Below, one piece after another: positions 57,019 to 64,000 of a stretch of DNA of 64,000 nt (within the stretch, counting starts at the first letter, position 1; the number at the start of each line of letters is the position of its first letter). The notes beneath the pieces are model-generated. The model searched no databases. It had not been told where the DNA came from and saw nothing but the letters and a program-made list of their open reading frames with translations. The stretch covers positions 39,450-103,449 of the forward strand of contig CAUHNN010000005.1 of assembly GCA_959607715.1 (NCBI GenBank), read 5' to 3'. The position numbers were made by a program, and so were the translations under genes. This stretch comes from an uncultured Eggerthella sp. GTDB taxonomy: Bacteria > Actinomycetota > Coriobacteriia > Coriobacteriales > Eggerthellaceae.

Positions 57019-59520
57019 ATGAACGTTTCATTCAAGACCGTGAGGCGATGCGGCGACAAGGCCTACGTCCTTTCCGAGATCACAGGCTACGACGGCTGCT
57101 CTCCGGTCATGCTGAGCGCATCCACCGACGCCGGCGTGCGCATCCCTTCAGCGACGTTTCCCTACTGCGATGTTTCGGACAAGCTGGCTCTCCAGCGCGT
57201 TCTCTCGGGCGTATCCTCGTTTTCCGGCGCCGCGCTCGACGTGCGTTCCCGCTCGGTTGGCGAGCCTCGGCAGATCATCGTCGTGCTTCCCTGGCTCGAG
57301 GTGAAGCGCTGGGAACTTGAATTCCGCGCTGTCGACGACGAGGGATCCGTGGTCGCATCGTGCCGCAAGACCCTCGATGTTCGCACGACGAACTTCATGG
57401 CGTTCGCCGGCGAGTACACCTCCGCCGTGACCGGGGAGGCTATCGAGCGCCTTGATGAGCATTACATCCACGACCGAATCCACGTGAGCTTCCTTTCCGT
57501 CATCGATCGGGGGGACGACGTCCTCGTGTCCGCTTCGGTCGAGATGCCCTACCGTAAGGAATCTTCCGTCGAGTTCGACTTCCTCGATGCGCGCGGAAAC
57601 CGCATCGACCTCGAGCCGACGGTGGTCACTGAGCTTGTGACCACCATGGGCGACGGCATCTCCTCGACTCGTCGACGGATGACGATCTCTTTCGTCGTGT
57701 CGGGGGCGAATCCGCGGCTGTGCCTGTGCGCGACCGATGCCGCCGGCACGGTTGCCCCCGGCTTCGCCATGCTCGGCACGCGGACGCTCGAGGATCTTTC
57801 CCGCCGCTTCATCGAACGCACGACGAGCGCCTACGATGATCCGTCGTACCACGAGTGGTACGTCAAGCAGCACCGCGCCGATCTCCCGACCCTGCTCGAG
57901 CAGGCCTCGACGCGTTTTGCGAACGAGCCGCTGTTCAGCTTCGTGTGCGTCCTCTCAGACGTGCCCTTCCATCATGTCTATGATTTCACCACCTCCATCG
58001 CCCAGCAGAGCTACGGGCGATGGGAGCTGATCCTGGTCGACATGATGGGGGACCACGATCTCGTTTCGTCGATCAAGGAATCCCTGGGAGACGAGCGGGT
58101 CTACGCCATCGAGGTCGATCCGGGCAATTCGATCGACGATGCCTTCAACGTCGGTATGGGGGCGGCGGAAGGCGATTTCGTCGTCATCGTGGCACCGTGC
58201 AGCATGTTGTCTCCCGATATGCTCTTCTCGTGCGTCAAGGAGCTGAACATCTTCAGCGATTCCGACGTCTTCTATTCGGATGTCGACACGGTGGACGCCG
58301 AGGGGACCCATCTCCATCCGATTCTGCGCCCAGCGTTCTCACCGGAGCTTCTGCGCTCGTACAACTACATCCGCGATCTTCTCGTGGTTCGTTCGAGCCT
58401 GCTCGGCGATATGTTCCCGCTCGCTTTCGCTCCCTTGGGGCAAGCGGGCTACGACTTCATTCTTCGCGTGACCGAGAAGGCGCGCCGCGTCGTCCACGTG
58501 CCCCGCGTGCTGTGCCATCGCCGCTTTGCGACCGAGGAAGCCTTCGGGGCCCTGTGCTCAGGCCACGATCAGGAGATGGGGCGCAAGGCGCTCGTCGCCC
58601 ACTGCAAGCGCAAGGGTATTCATGCGGAGGTCCTCGCCACCGACCAGCCCGATCATTATCGCGTGCGCCACGTGCTCGTCGATGCTCCCCACGTGGTCAT
58701 CGTCGTGCTCGCGCTCTCGGGCGACTGCGCTTTGCTCGGCACCTGCATCCGTGCGCTCTACGGCATGGTTTCCTACCGCGATTTCGAGGTCGTCGTAGTC
58801 GAGGCGTGCACCTCGGGCGCTTCGCGCGCGTCTGGACTCGAGGGGCGTTACGAGAACCTTTCGGTTCTGACATGGGAAGGCGAAGCCGATCGCGCCAAGA
58901 TGGCCAACTTCGCCGCTTCGCGGACCCAGGGGGAGTTTCTCCTCTTCCTCAACGACGACACCCGCATCACCACGCCTGAGGCCCTCGAGGTGTTTCTCGG
59001 CTACTTCCAGTCCGACGACGTGGGCGTCGTCGGACCCAAGCAGCTGTTCGTCGACGGGACCATCGAGCACGCCGGCATCGTCGTGGGGGGGTCGCGCGTC
59101 GTCACGCCCCTGTTCCGCCATATGGACTCCTCGTGGCATGGCTATCTCGACCGTGCATCGGTCGCGCAGAACGTTTCCGCCGTCACCGGCGATTGCATGA
59201 TGGTGCGGCGCAGCGTCCTCGATGAGGTGGGCGGCTTCGACGAGTCCTTCTCCCTGTTCTACGCCGACGTCGATTTGTGCCTGCGTGCGCGGGAGAAGGG
59301 CTATTTCACGGTCTTCACCCCTCACGTGTGCCTCAGCCGCTTCCATAGCATCTCTCGCGTCACGGTGATGTCGCGCACGCGACGCATCGAGATCCGCCGC
59401 GAGGAGGCGCTTCTCCAGGCCCGTTGGCCACGCGTGTTCGAGGAAGGGGATGCGTTCTACAACCCCAACCTCGATCCGGATAGTTCGTTTTTCGCCCTTA
59501 AGCCGATGCAAGACAAGTGA
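57019..59520 (+). CDS. Large double-domain family 2 glycosyltransferase (first paralogue)
   Basis: 833 residues, no membrane segment. Residues 1-290 are an unassigned beta-rich domain. From residue 304 a first GT-A domain (PLFSFVCVLSDVPFHHVYDFTTSIAQQSYGRWELILVD) whose DxD position reads APCSML (residues 392-397), so it looks inactive as a glycosyltransferase. From residue 559 a second GT-A domain with LALSGDCALLGTCIRAL, FLLFLNDDTRI (DD at 646-647), VGPKQLFVDGTIEHAGIVVGG, TGDCMMVRRSVLDEVGGFDESFSLFYADVDLCLRAREKGY, which is intact. Tandem GT-A architecture resembles rhamnan/O-antigen elongation enzymes. Stop overlaps the next paralogue (TGATG). Confidence 0.88.
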   Translation: MNVSFKTVRRCGDKAYVLSEITGYDGCSPVMLSASTDAGVRIPSATFPYCDVSDKLALQRVLSGVSSFSGAALDVRSRSVGEPRQIIVVLPWLEVKRWELEFRAVDDEGSVVASCRKTLDVRTTNFMAFAGEYTSAVTGEAIERLDEHYIHDRIHVSFLSVIDRGDDVLVSASVEMPYRKESSVEFDFLDARGNRIDLEPTVVTELVTTMGDGISSTRRRMTISFVVSGANPRLCLCATDAAGTVAPGFAMLGTRTLEDLSRRFIERTTSAYDDPSYHEWYVKQHRADLPTLLEQASTRFANEPLFSFVCVLSDVPFHHVYDFTTSIAQQSYGRWELILVDMMGDHDLVSSIKESLGDERVYAIEVDPGNSIDDAFNVGMGAAEGDFVVIVAPCSMLSPDMLFSCVKELNIFSDSDVFYSDVDTVDAEGTHLHPILRPAFSPELLRSYNYIRDLLVVRSSLLGDMFPLAFAPLGQAGYDFILRVTEKARRVVHVPRVLCHRRFATEEAFGALCSGHDQEMGRKALVAHCKRKGIHAEVLATDQPDHYRVRHVLVDAPHVVIVVLALSGDCALLGTCIRALYGMVSYRDFEVVVVEACTSGASRASGLEGRYENLSVLTWEGEADRAKMANFAASRTQGEFLLFLNDDTRITTPEALEVFLGYFQSDDVGVVGPKQLFVDGTIEHAGIVVGGSRVVTPLFRHMDSSWHGYLDRASVAQNVSAVTGDCMMVRRSVLDEVGGFDESFSLFYADVDLCLRAREKGYFTVFTPHVCLSRFHSISRVTVMSRTRRIEIRREEALLQARWPRVFEEGDAFYNPNLDPDSSFFALKPMQDK

Positions 59521-61997
59521 TGAGTTTGAACGTTCGTTTGGAAAGTATGAGCCACGCTGACGGCAAGGTCTATCTTCAGATGGCCCTTGATCGCCTGCGC
59601 CCCGATGCCGAGGTATTCTTGACCGCGCGTCTGAAGGATGGGATGGAAATCCCCTCTCACCTGTTCCCGTTCAGGCCCCTCGAGGCCTCGTCGCAGGCGA
59701 ACTACGTCGTGGTGGTGCCCCGCCTCAGTGTGCGTGAGATCGATCTTTTCTTCGTCGAGCGCGCCGAAGGCGATATCCCTCTGTCCCAGGCCCGGTTGAC
59801 CGTCGAGCTGAACATGATGAAGTGGCGAACGCGCATCAACGCCATCGTCCATACCGAATTGACCTCTCAGATCTTCGACATCGAGCGCGAGTATTCGGTC
59901 GACCGCATGAGCATCTTTCTCACCGATGCGGTGCCCGACGGCGACGAGATCGTCGTGAAGATGCTCGTCGACATGCCCAATGTGGTCGATGCCGACGTGG
60001 GGGTCGACTTCATCGACCTCGACGGCAGGCTGCTCGAGCTCCCGGTCTACCCTCTCCTCGATGAGGTGGTGTGTGCGGCTCGCTTCGGGGACGAAGAGCG
60101 CCTTCACGTGGGCTTCTCGGTGCGCGTCAGCGCCGAAGCGAAGGATTTCTGCGTCATGGCCACCGACATGGCGGGTCTCGTCAAAGGGGGATTCGCCGTG
60201 TTCTGCGACGAGACATACGCCCCCTTGGCCGACATGGCGACCCAGTGCCTTGGCGATGCCGCCCATGATGATAACTACGAGCGGTGGTATCTGCATCACT
60301 GCGAAACGCTCGCCGGGCTTGCCCTTCAGCGTCGCGCTGATTTGCCGTGCCGGCCGACGATCAGCCTCGTCATGCCCGTCTTCGCCGGAGACGAGCCGTA
60401 TCTTTCCGCTTCGCTGAGGGCGATTCGCCAGCAGACCTACGAGGCGTTCGAGCTCGTCGTCGTTGACGTGGCGGCGCAGGGCTTTTCCTATCTTCCCGCC
60501 GTTCACGAGTGGGAAGATGACGCTCGGCTCGTCCATATCGTTGCCGAGGAGGGCTTGGGCCAGGCGGCGGCGCGCTTGACCGGCGTGCTCCAGTCGAAGG
60601 GCGACGTGATCGCGATCGTCGATCCAAGCGTCATCCTCGCGCCCGAAGCGCTGTTCGAGTACGTCCGATGCGTCAGCGAAGCGAAGGTCCAGGCGGGGCT
60701 AGGCGAGGGCCACGACGTCGCTCCATGCGATCTGGTGTACGCGAATCACGATTCGTTTGGGCGCGAGATGGGCTTCTACGCTCCTTCGTTCAAGCCCGTC
60801 TTCTCCCCCGAGCTGCTCATGTCGTACGACTACCTCGGTCCGGTCGCGTTCATCTCCCGTCGCGTCATCGACGCCGTCGCCGAGGGGGAGGGTTTCGCGA
60901 CAGAGGCGTTCGAATACGATCTCTTCTTCAAGGTCTCCGAGCGCGCCGAGCGCATCGAGCGCATCGACCGCGTGCTCTACCACGTGCAGGATGCATCGAG
61001 CATTTCGGAAGAGGCGCAGGGTATCCGCGTGAGGCGCGAAGAGGAGGCGTTCCGCGGAGGACGCAAGGCCGTAGCGAACCATCTGCGGCGCATCGGCGAG
61101 GAGGCGACGGTGCTCTCCGAGGTCGCTGGGCGCTTTTATCGTGTGCGCTATCGCAGGGACTTGTCGCAAGCGAGTCTTGCGATCGTCGTCTCCTATTCGG
61201 GCGATTGCGCGATGCTCGATGGGTGCCTTGCCTCGATCCTTTCCCAGCGTCCGTTGCTGGCCGGCGAGATCGTCGTCGCCGGCGCTCGCGACGACGATCT
61301 CGGCTCACTTGAATCCTGTTCCGTTGCACGCGATGCCGGGATCTCCCTTTCGGCGTGTTCGGCCGAGGGCGCATCGAGCGCAGCCGCTTTGCGCAACGCC
61401 GGGGCCCGCCAGACGTCGTCGGAGTACGTGTTGTTCCTCGACGACGATGTCGAGCTGCCCGACCCGGAATCGGTCGCTCTTCTTTTTTCTCGCTGTTCGA
61501 GCGAAGGGGTCGGCATCGTAGGTGCGAAGCTCCTGTCCTCCGACGACCTGATTCGTCATGCGGGCATGATGGTGGGATCCCAAGGATTCGCCGTGGACAT
61601 CGGTCTCGGTTCGCCGCGCAGCGATGCAGGCTACTTCGGCCGATTCTCATGCGTCCAGAACCTCTCGGCCGTCTCGTGCTCGGCCGCCCTTGTCCGCCGG
61701 AGCGCCTTCGACGAAGTCGGCGGCTTCGACGAGCGATTCGTCGTATGCGACGCAGGCGTCGACTTCTGCCTAAAGGTGGGCGCTGCGGGCAAGAGGGTCG
61801 TCTACGACGGCTCGGTTGAGCTGTATTGCCAGTCGAGCTCCGATCCCGTGCTCGACCGCGCCTCCCTGGTGCGGCGCGAGCGCGAATGCGGGTTCTTCCG
61901 CTATCGATGGCCGCAGTACTTCATCGATGGCGATCCGTACTTGAGCGGCGGCTTCGATCGCGACGCGGCGGGCTATCATTTGGCGCCCGCGGAATAG
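59520..61997 (+). CDS. Large double-domain family 2 glycosyltransferase (second paralogue)
   Basis: 825 residues, same three-part plan as the preceding gene: N-terminal beta-rich domain (1-270), first GT-A domain from residue 279 (ISLVMPVFAGDEPYLSASLRAIRQQTYEAFELVVVDV; DxD position reads DPSVIL at 368) and second GT-A domain from about 551 with FLFLDDDVELPDPESV-like metal site (DDD at 641-643), VGAKLLSSDDLIRHAGMMVGSQGF, CSAALVRRSAFDEVGGFDERFVVCDAGVDFCLKVGAAGK. Both genes share the WY...L linker before the first GT domain. ATG 59520 overlaps the previous stop, so the pair is translationally coupled. Substrate unknown. Confidence 0.88.
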   Translation: MSLNVRLESMSHADGKVYLQMALDRLRPDAEVFLTARLKDGMEIPSHLFPFRPLEASSQANYVVVVPRLSVREIDLFFVERAEGDIPLSQARLTVELNMMKWRTRINAIVHTELTSQIFDIEREYSVDRMSIFLTDAVPDGDEIVVKMLVDMPNVVDADVGVDFIDLDGRLLELPVYPLLDEVVCAARFGDEERLHVGFSVRVSAEAKDFCVMATDMAGLVKGGFAVFCDETYAPLADMATQCLGDAAHDDNYERWYLHHCETLAGLALQRRADLPCRPTISLVMPVFAGDEPYLSASLRAIRQQTYEAFELVVVDVAAQGFSYLPAVHEWEDDARLVHIVAEEGLGQAAARLTGVLQSKGDVIAIVDPSVILAPEALFEYVRCVSEAKVQAGLGEGHDVAPCDLVYANHDSFGREMGFYAPSFKPVFSPELLMSYDYLGPVAFISRRVIDAVAEGEGFATEAFEYDLFFKVSERAERIERIDRVLYHVQDASSISEEAQGIRVRREEEAFRGGRKAVANHLRRIGEEATVLSEVAGRFYRVRYRRDLSQASLAIVVSYSGDCAMLDGCLASILSQRPLLAGEIVVAGARDDDLGSLESCSVARDAGISLSACSAEGASSAAALRNAGARQTSSEYVLFLDDDVELPDPESVALLFSRCSSEGVGIVGAKLLSSDDLIRHAGMMVGSQGFAVDIGLGSPRSDAGYFGRFSCVQNLSAVSCSAALVRRSAFDEVGGFDERFVVCDAGVDFCLKVGAAGKRVVYDGSVELYCQSSSDPVLDRASLVRRERECGFFRYRWPQYFIDGDPYLSGGFDRDAAGYHLAPAE

Positions 61998-62011
61998 CCG
62001 CGGCGGTTTCC

Positions 62012-62040
62012 TTGAAGGTCATATCCTGTTGGGGTAAAGT
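62012..62040 (+). promoter_or_regulatory. Putative promoter of metNI
   Basis: TTGAAG (62012-62017) and TAAAGT (62035-62040) with a 17-base spacer, 41 bases upstream of the metN start and just after the glycosyltransferase stop. Confidence 0.55.
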
Positions 62041-62081
62041 TAGTTACCTGTGTGATTAAACAAGAATGAGGAAATGAAACT

Positions 62082-62822
62082 ATGATTCAGATTACGGACC
62101 TGGGAAAGGTGTACGAGGTGGCTCCCGGCGAGTCCCACGTTGCCCTCCAGGACATCAACCTCACGATCGAGGACGGGTCCATCTTCGGAATCATCGGTCA
62201 ATCCGGCGCGGGTAAATCGACGCTCGTCCGCTGCCTGAACCTGCTCGAGCGCCCCACTTCCGGGATCATCACCATCGACGGGCGGGACATCACGGGCTTG
62301 AAGGGCAGGGAGCTGCTCGATTTCCGCAGCTCGGTCGGCATGATCTTCCAGAACTTCAGCCTGTTCCAGCAGCGTACGGTGTTGAGCAACGTCATGTTCC
62401 CGCTTGAGCTTCGCCATATCGACAAGGCGAAGGCCGAGGCGCGCGCCCGCGAGCTGCTCGAGATGGTCGGCTTGTCCGATAAATGCGAGAAGTACCCAAG
62501 CCAGCTTTCCGGTGGCCAGCAGCAGCGCGTCGCTATCGCTCGCGCTTTGGTGAACAACCCCAAGATCATGTTGTGCGACGAGGCCACGAGCGCGCTCGAC
62601 TCCATGACGACGCATTCCATCCTCAAGCTGCTCAAGGATATCAACGCCGAGCTCGGCGTCACCCTCGTGGTCATCACCCATTCACTTACCGTTGCTGAAC
62701 TGATCTGCGATAACGTCGTCGTCATCGACCATGGTCGCATCGTCGAGAAGGGCAAGACCGAGGAGGTCTTCGCCAACCCGCAGAGCGAGGTTGCTCGCAA
62801 GCTGCTGGAGAAGAGGTTGTAA
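62082..62822 (+). CDS. metN: Methionine-type ABC transporter ATP-binding protein MetN, no regulatory domain
   Basis: 246 residues, ABC ATPase: Walker A IIGQSGAGKSTLVRCLNLLERPTSG, Q-loop GMIFQNFSLFQQRTVLSNVMFPLEL, signature PSQLSGGQQQRVAIARAL, Walker B IMLCDEATSALDSMTTHSILKLL, H-loop VVITHSLTVAELICD. The sequence is that of the MetN group (start MIQITDLGKVYE, DINLTIEDGSIFGIIG). It stops after the ABC core; E. coli MetN has a further C-terminal methionine-sensing (NIL/ACT) domain of about 100 residues that is absent here. Followed four bases later by the permease gene. Confidence 0.9.
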   Translation: MIQITDLGKVYEVAPGESHVALQDINLTIEDGSIFGIIGQSGAGKSTLVRCLNLLERPTSGIITIDGRDITGLKGRELLDFRSSVGMIFQNFSLFQQRTVLSNVMFPLELRHIDKAKAEARARELLEMVGLSDKCEKYPSQLSGGQQQRVAIARALVNNPKIMLCDEATSALDSMTTHSILKLLKDINAELGVTLVVITHSLTVAELICDNVVVIDHGRIVEKGKTEEVFANPQSEVARKLLEKRL

Positions 62823-62825
62823 GAA

Positions 62826-63503
62826 GTGGAATTCCTTCAAACGTTTCTCGCTGAATACGGAGAGCTCTTGGCGATGGGGACGTGGGACACGATCGTCATG
62901 AGCCTGGTCTCGACGGCGTTCGCCTACGTGCTCGGTGTGCCGCTTGGCGTTCTTCTCGTCTTGACCGACCCGAAGAAGGGGCTGGTGCCCCATCGCGCGT
63001 TCAACGCCGTCCTCGGGTGGATAGTCAACATTGGGCGCTCCATCCCGTTCATCATCCTCCTCGTCGCGCTCATTCCGTTCACGCGCCTTGTCGTGGGCAC
63101 TTCCCTGGGCGTTCCCGGCGCTATCGTTCCCCTCGTGGTGGCCGCGGCTCCTTTTGTGGCTCGTCTTGTCGAGCAGAGCCTGGCCGAGGTCGATGCCGGT
63201 CTCGTCGAGGCCGCCCAAAGCTTCGGTGCTTCGACCTGGCAGATCGTCGTCAAGGTCTATCTCTGGGAAAGCCTTCCTTCGTTGGTGCGCGGCTTCTCCA
63301 TCACGCTCATCACCCTACTCGGTTACTCGGCGATGGCGGGCACCGTCGGCGCCGGCGGCTTGGGCGATATCGCCATCCGTTACGGCTATCAGCGCTACAT
63401 GGCCGAGATCATGATCGCGACCATCGTCATCCTGATCGTCATCGTCCAGGTGATTCAAAGCTCGTGCGATGTTGCCGTGCGCCGCATCGACAAGAAGAAG
63501 TAA
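62826..63503 (+). CDS. metI: Methionine-type ABC transporter permease MetI
   Basis: 225 residues, five membrane helices: ELLAMGTWDTIVMSLVSTAFAYVLGVPLGVLLVL, VNIGRSIPFIILLVALIPFTRLVVGTSLG, AIVPLVVAAAPFVARLVEQSLAEVDAGLVEAAQSFGASTWQIVVKVYLWESLPSLVRGFSITLITLLGYSAMAGTVGAGGLGDIAIRYGYQRY and others. The EAA loop (VEAAQSFGAS) and the GLGDIAIRYGYQRY end are MetI signatures. Translation from GTG 62826 with a GAGAAG(A)GG-like site in metN. No MetQ binding protein adjoins; the lipoprotein at 41.6 kb is of a different family. Confidence 0.92.
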   Translation: MEFLQTFLAEYGELLAMGTWDTIVMSLVSTAFAYVLGVPLGVLLVLTDPKKGLVPHRAFNAVLGWIVNIGRSIPFIILLVALIPFTRLVVGTSLGVPGAIVPLVVAAAPFVARLVEQSLAEVDAGLVEAAQSFGASTWQIVVKVYLWESLPSLVRGFSITLITLLGYSAMAGTVGAGGLGDIAIRYGYQRYMAEIMIATIVILIVIVQVIQSSCDVAVRRIDKKK

Positions 63504-63535
63504 CGCATAGCGTTCCCGCCTTCCACGATTCGATC

Positions 63536-63569
63536 GGCCGGCGTCCTTCGGGGCGCCGGCCTTTTTTCC
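63536..63569 (+). terminator. Rho-independent terminator after metI
   Basis: GGCCGGCG (63536-63543) / CGCCGGCC (63554-63561) stem with inner TCC/GGG pairing, followed by TTTTTTCC. Confidence 0.9.
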
Positions 63570-63635
63570 GAGATGACTCCGTTCGTCTTCTTTTCTGGCG
63601 CAGCCGCCGACTTCTCCGCTTACCATTATCTGAAA

Positions 63636-63664
63636 CATGGTTGCAACATGACGCTCGTTATAAT
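63636..63664 (+). promoter_or_regulatory. Putative glnA promoter with palindrome at -35
   Basis: Consensus TATAAT at 63659-63664. Near-palindrome CATGGTTGCAACATG (63636-63650, centred on TTGCAA) occupies the -35 area, leaving no clear -35 hexamer at standard spacing. This arrangement suggests a regulator-dependent promoter for glnA, plausible for nitrogen control. Prediction only. Confidence 0.4.
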
Positions 63665-63692
63665 GGGCGAATACAAGAAGAAAGGATGTGCC

Positions 63693-63980
63693 ATGGCAAG
63701 CAGCCCTGATCAGGATTTCGTGCTGAAAACCGTGAAAAGCCGCGATGTCCACTTTGTGCGTTTCTGGTTCTGCGACGTGCTCGGCCGCATGAAGTCCTTC
63801 GCCGTTATCCCGAGCGAGCTTGAAAACGCCTTCGAAGAGGGCATGGGCTTCGACGGGAGCTGCGTGCGCGGCTTCGCGCTCGACAGTGAATCGGACATGC
63901 TCGCCTATCCCGAGGCCTCGACGTTCCAGATCCTTCCCTGGCGTCCCGTAAGCGTCAAAAGTAGAGCGTATCCGCTATAG
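63693..63980 (+). pseudogene. glnA: Glutamine synthetase, N-terminal part; homology ends abruptly
   Basis: ATP-dependent glutamine synthesis. Residues 1-85 match the N-terminal domain of GlnA: VHFVRFWFCDVLGRMKSFAVIPSELENAFEEGMGFDGSCVRGFA, SDMLAYPEASTFQILPWRP. A normal enzyme continues for another 350 residues or more (next expected segment ARMFCDI). Here, after the Pro codon ending at 63947, the sequence changes to unrelated residues and a stop at 63978-63980. Either the gene is broken by an insertion or rearrangement, or the sequence was misjoined. AAAGGATG precedes ATG 63693. FDGS reads FDGSC rather than FDGSS; otherwise the fragment looks functional. Confidence 0.75.
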
Positions 63981-64000
63981 AATTGGACGCCTCCCGAAGT
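63948..64000. mobile_element. Possible left end of an inserted element disrupting glnA
   Basis: The last 53 bases share no similarity with glnA. They include AGAATTGGACGCC, reminiscent of IS3-group element ends (TTGGAC), but no transposase is in view and the other end lies outside the window. A different rearrangement or an assembly join remains possible. Confidence 0.3.

Noticed and set aside
1..64000. CRISPR arrays, rRNA operons, prophage or complete IS elements
   Set aside because: No regularly spaced repeats, rRNA sequence, integrase, phage structural gene or transposase was found; only the final 53 bases might belong to an element.

Overview
The window is GC-rich, gene-dense chromosomal DNA from an actinobacterium, most likely a Coriobacteriia member (Eggerthellales/Coriobacteriales type). 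I infer this from gene content: FtsQ-FtsZ-SepF-YggT-DivIVA division genes, RicT, DNA topoisomerase I with four C-terminal zinc motifs, type 3 malate dehydrogenase plus two-subunit class I fumarase, ThyX, a flavin reductase-rubredoxin fusion, and the DXP isoprenoid pathway. No rRNA, CRISPR array, prophage or complete insertion sequence is visible, so this is mostly core genome with a few lineage-specific oddities.

Layout. 1-5.8 kb: division cluster (ftsQ fragment, ftsZ, pgeF, yggS-like, sepF, yggT, divIVA), closed by a strong terminator. 5.85-6.2 kb: RNase P RNA on the minus strand. 6.4-9.4 kb: thiamine genes (thiamine pyrophosphokinase, TPP riboswitch, thiC, thiD). 9.4-13.5 kb: cca (minus), recN, nfo. 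13.6-25.3 kb: transaldolase-like fsa, rho, sppA, a divergent methionyl-tRNA synthetase-like protein, rpmE with a long tail, flavin reductase-rubredoxin fusion, thyX, DUF1385 protein, topA. 25.4-34.4 kb: mdh-fumarase alpha/beta, tmk-holB-ricT-pncB, two DegV proteins. 34.4-36.6 kb: a dehydrogenase-like protein with a His/Cys-rich tail, a radical SAM protein, tRNA-Thr. 36.8-41.1 kb: small hypothetical, cupin, ahcY, a processive-type GT2 and comFC. 41.2-45.0 kb: a structured leader before an orphan solute-binding lipoprotein, HtrA protease, shikimate dehydrogenase. 45.2-54.7 kb: pyrH-frr-uppS-cdsA-dxr-rseP-ispG-proS-U32 protein. 54.8-64 kb: small genes, tRNA-Ala, tRNA-Glu, GtrA, two large paralogous double-domain glycosyltransferases, metNI, and the first part of glnA, whose homology stops abruptly about 50 bases before the window end.

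How the genes work together. The division genes cover Z-ring assembly (FtsZ), its membrane tethering (SepF) and polar/septal organisation (DivIVA). The pyrH-to-proS block combines translation (frr, proS) with lipid and undecaprenyl/isoprenoid supply (uppS, cdsA, dxr, ispG) and a membrane protease. Mdh and fumarase form the oxaloacetate-malate-fumarate branch typical of anaerobes that respire or reduce fumarate. The thiamine block has a classical TPP switch in front of thiC-thiD.

Most unusual items: the MetRS-like protein with a degenerate KMSKS loop; the hydroxyacid-dehydrogenase-like protein that has lost its glycine-rich NAD loop and gained a CSCGHDH-repeat tail; the tandem double-GT2 pair next to GtrA; a multi-stem leader upstream of the orphan binding protein; a site-2 protease without a recognisable PDZ domain; and the interrupted glnA.
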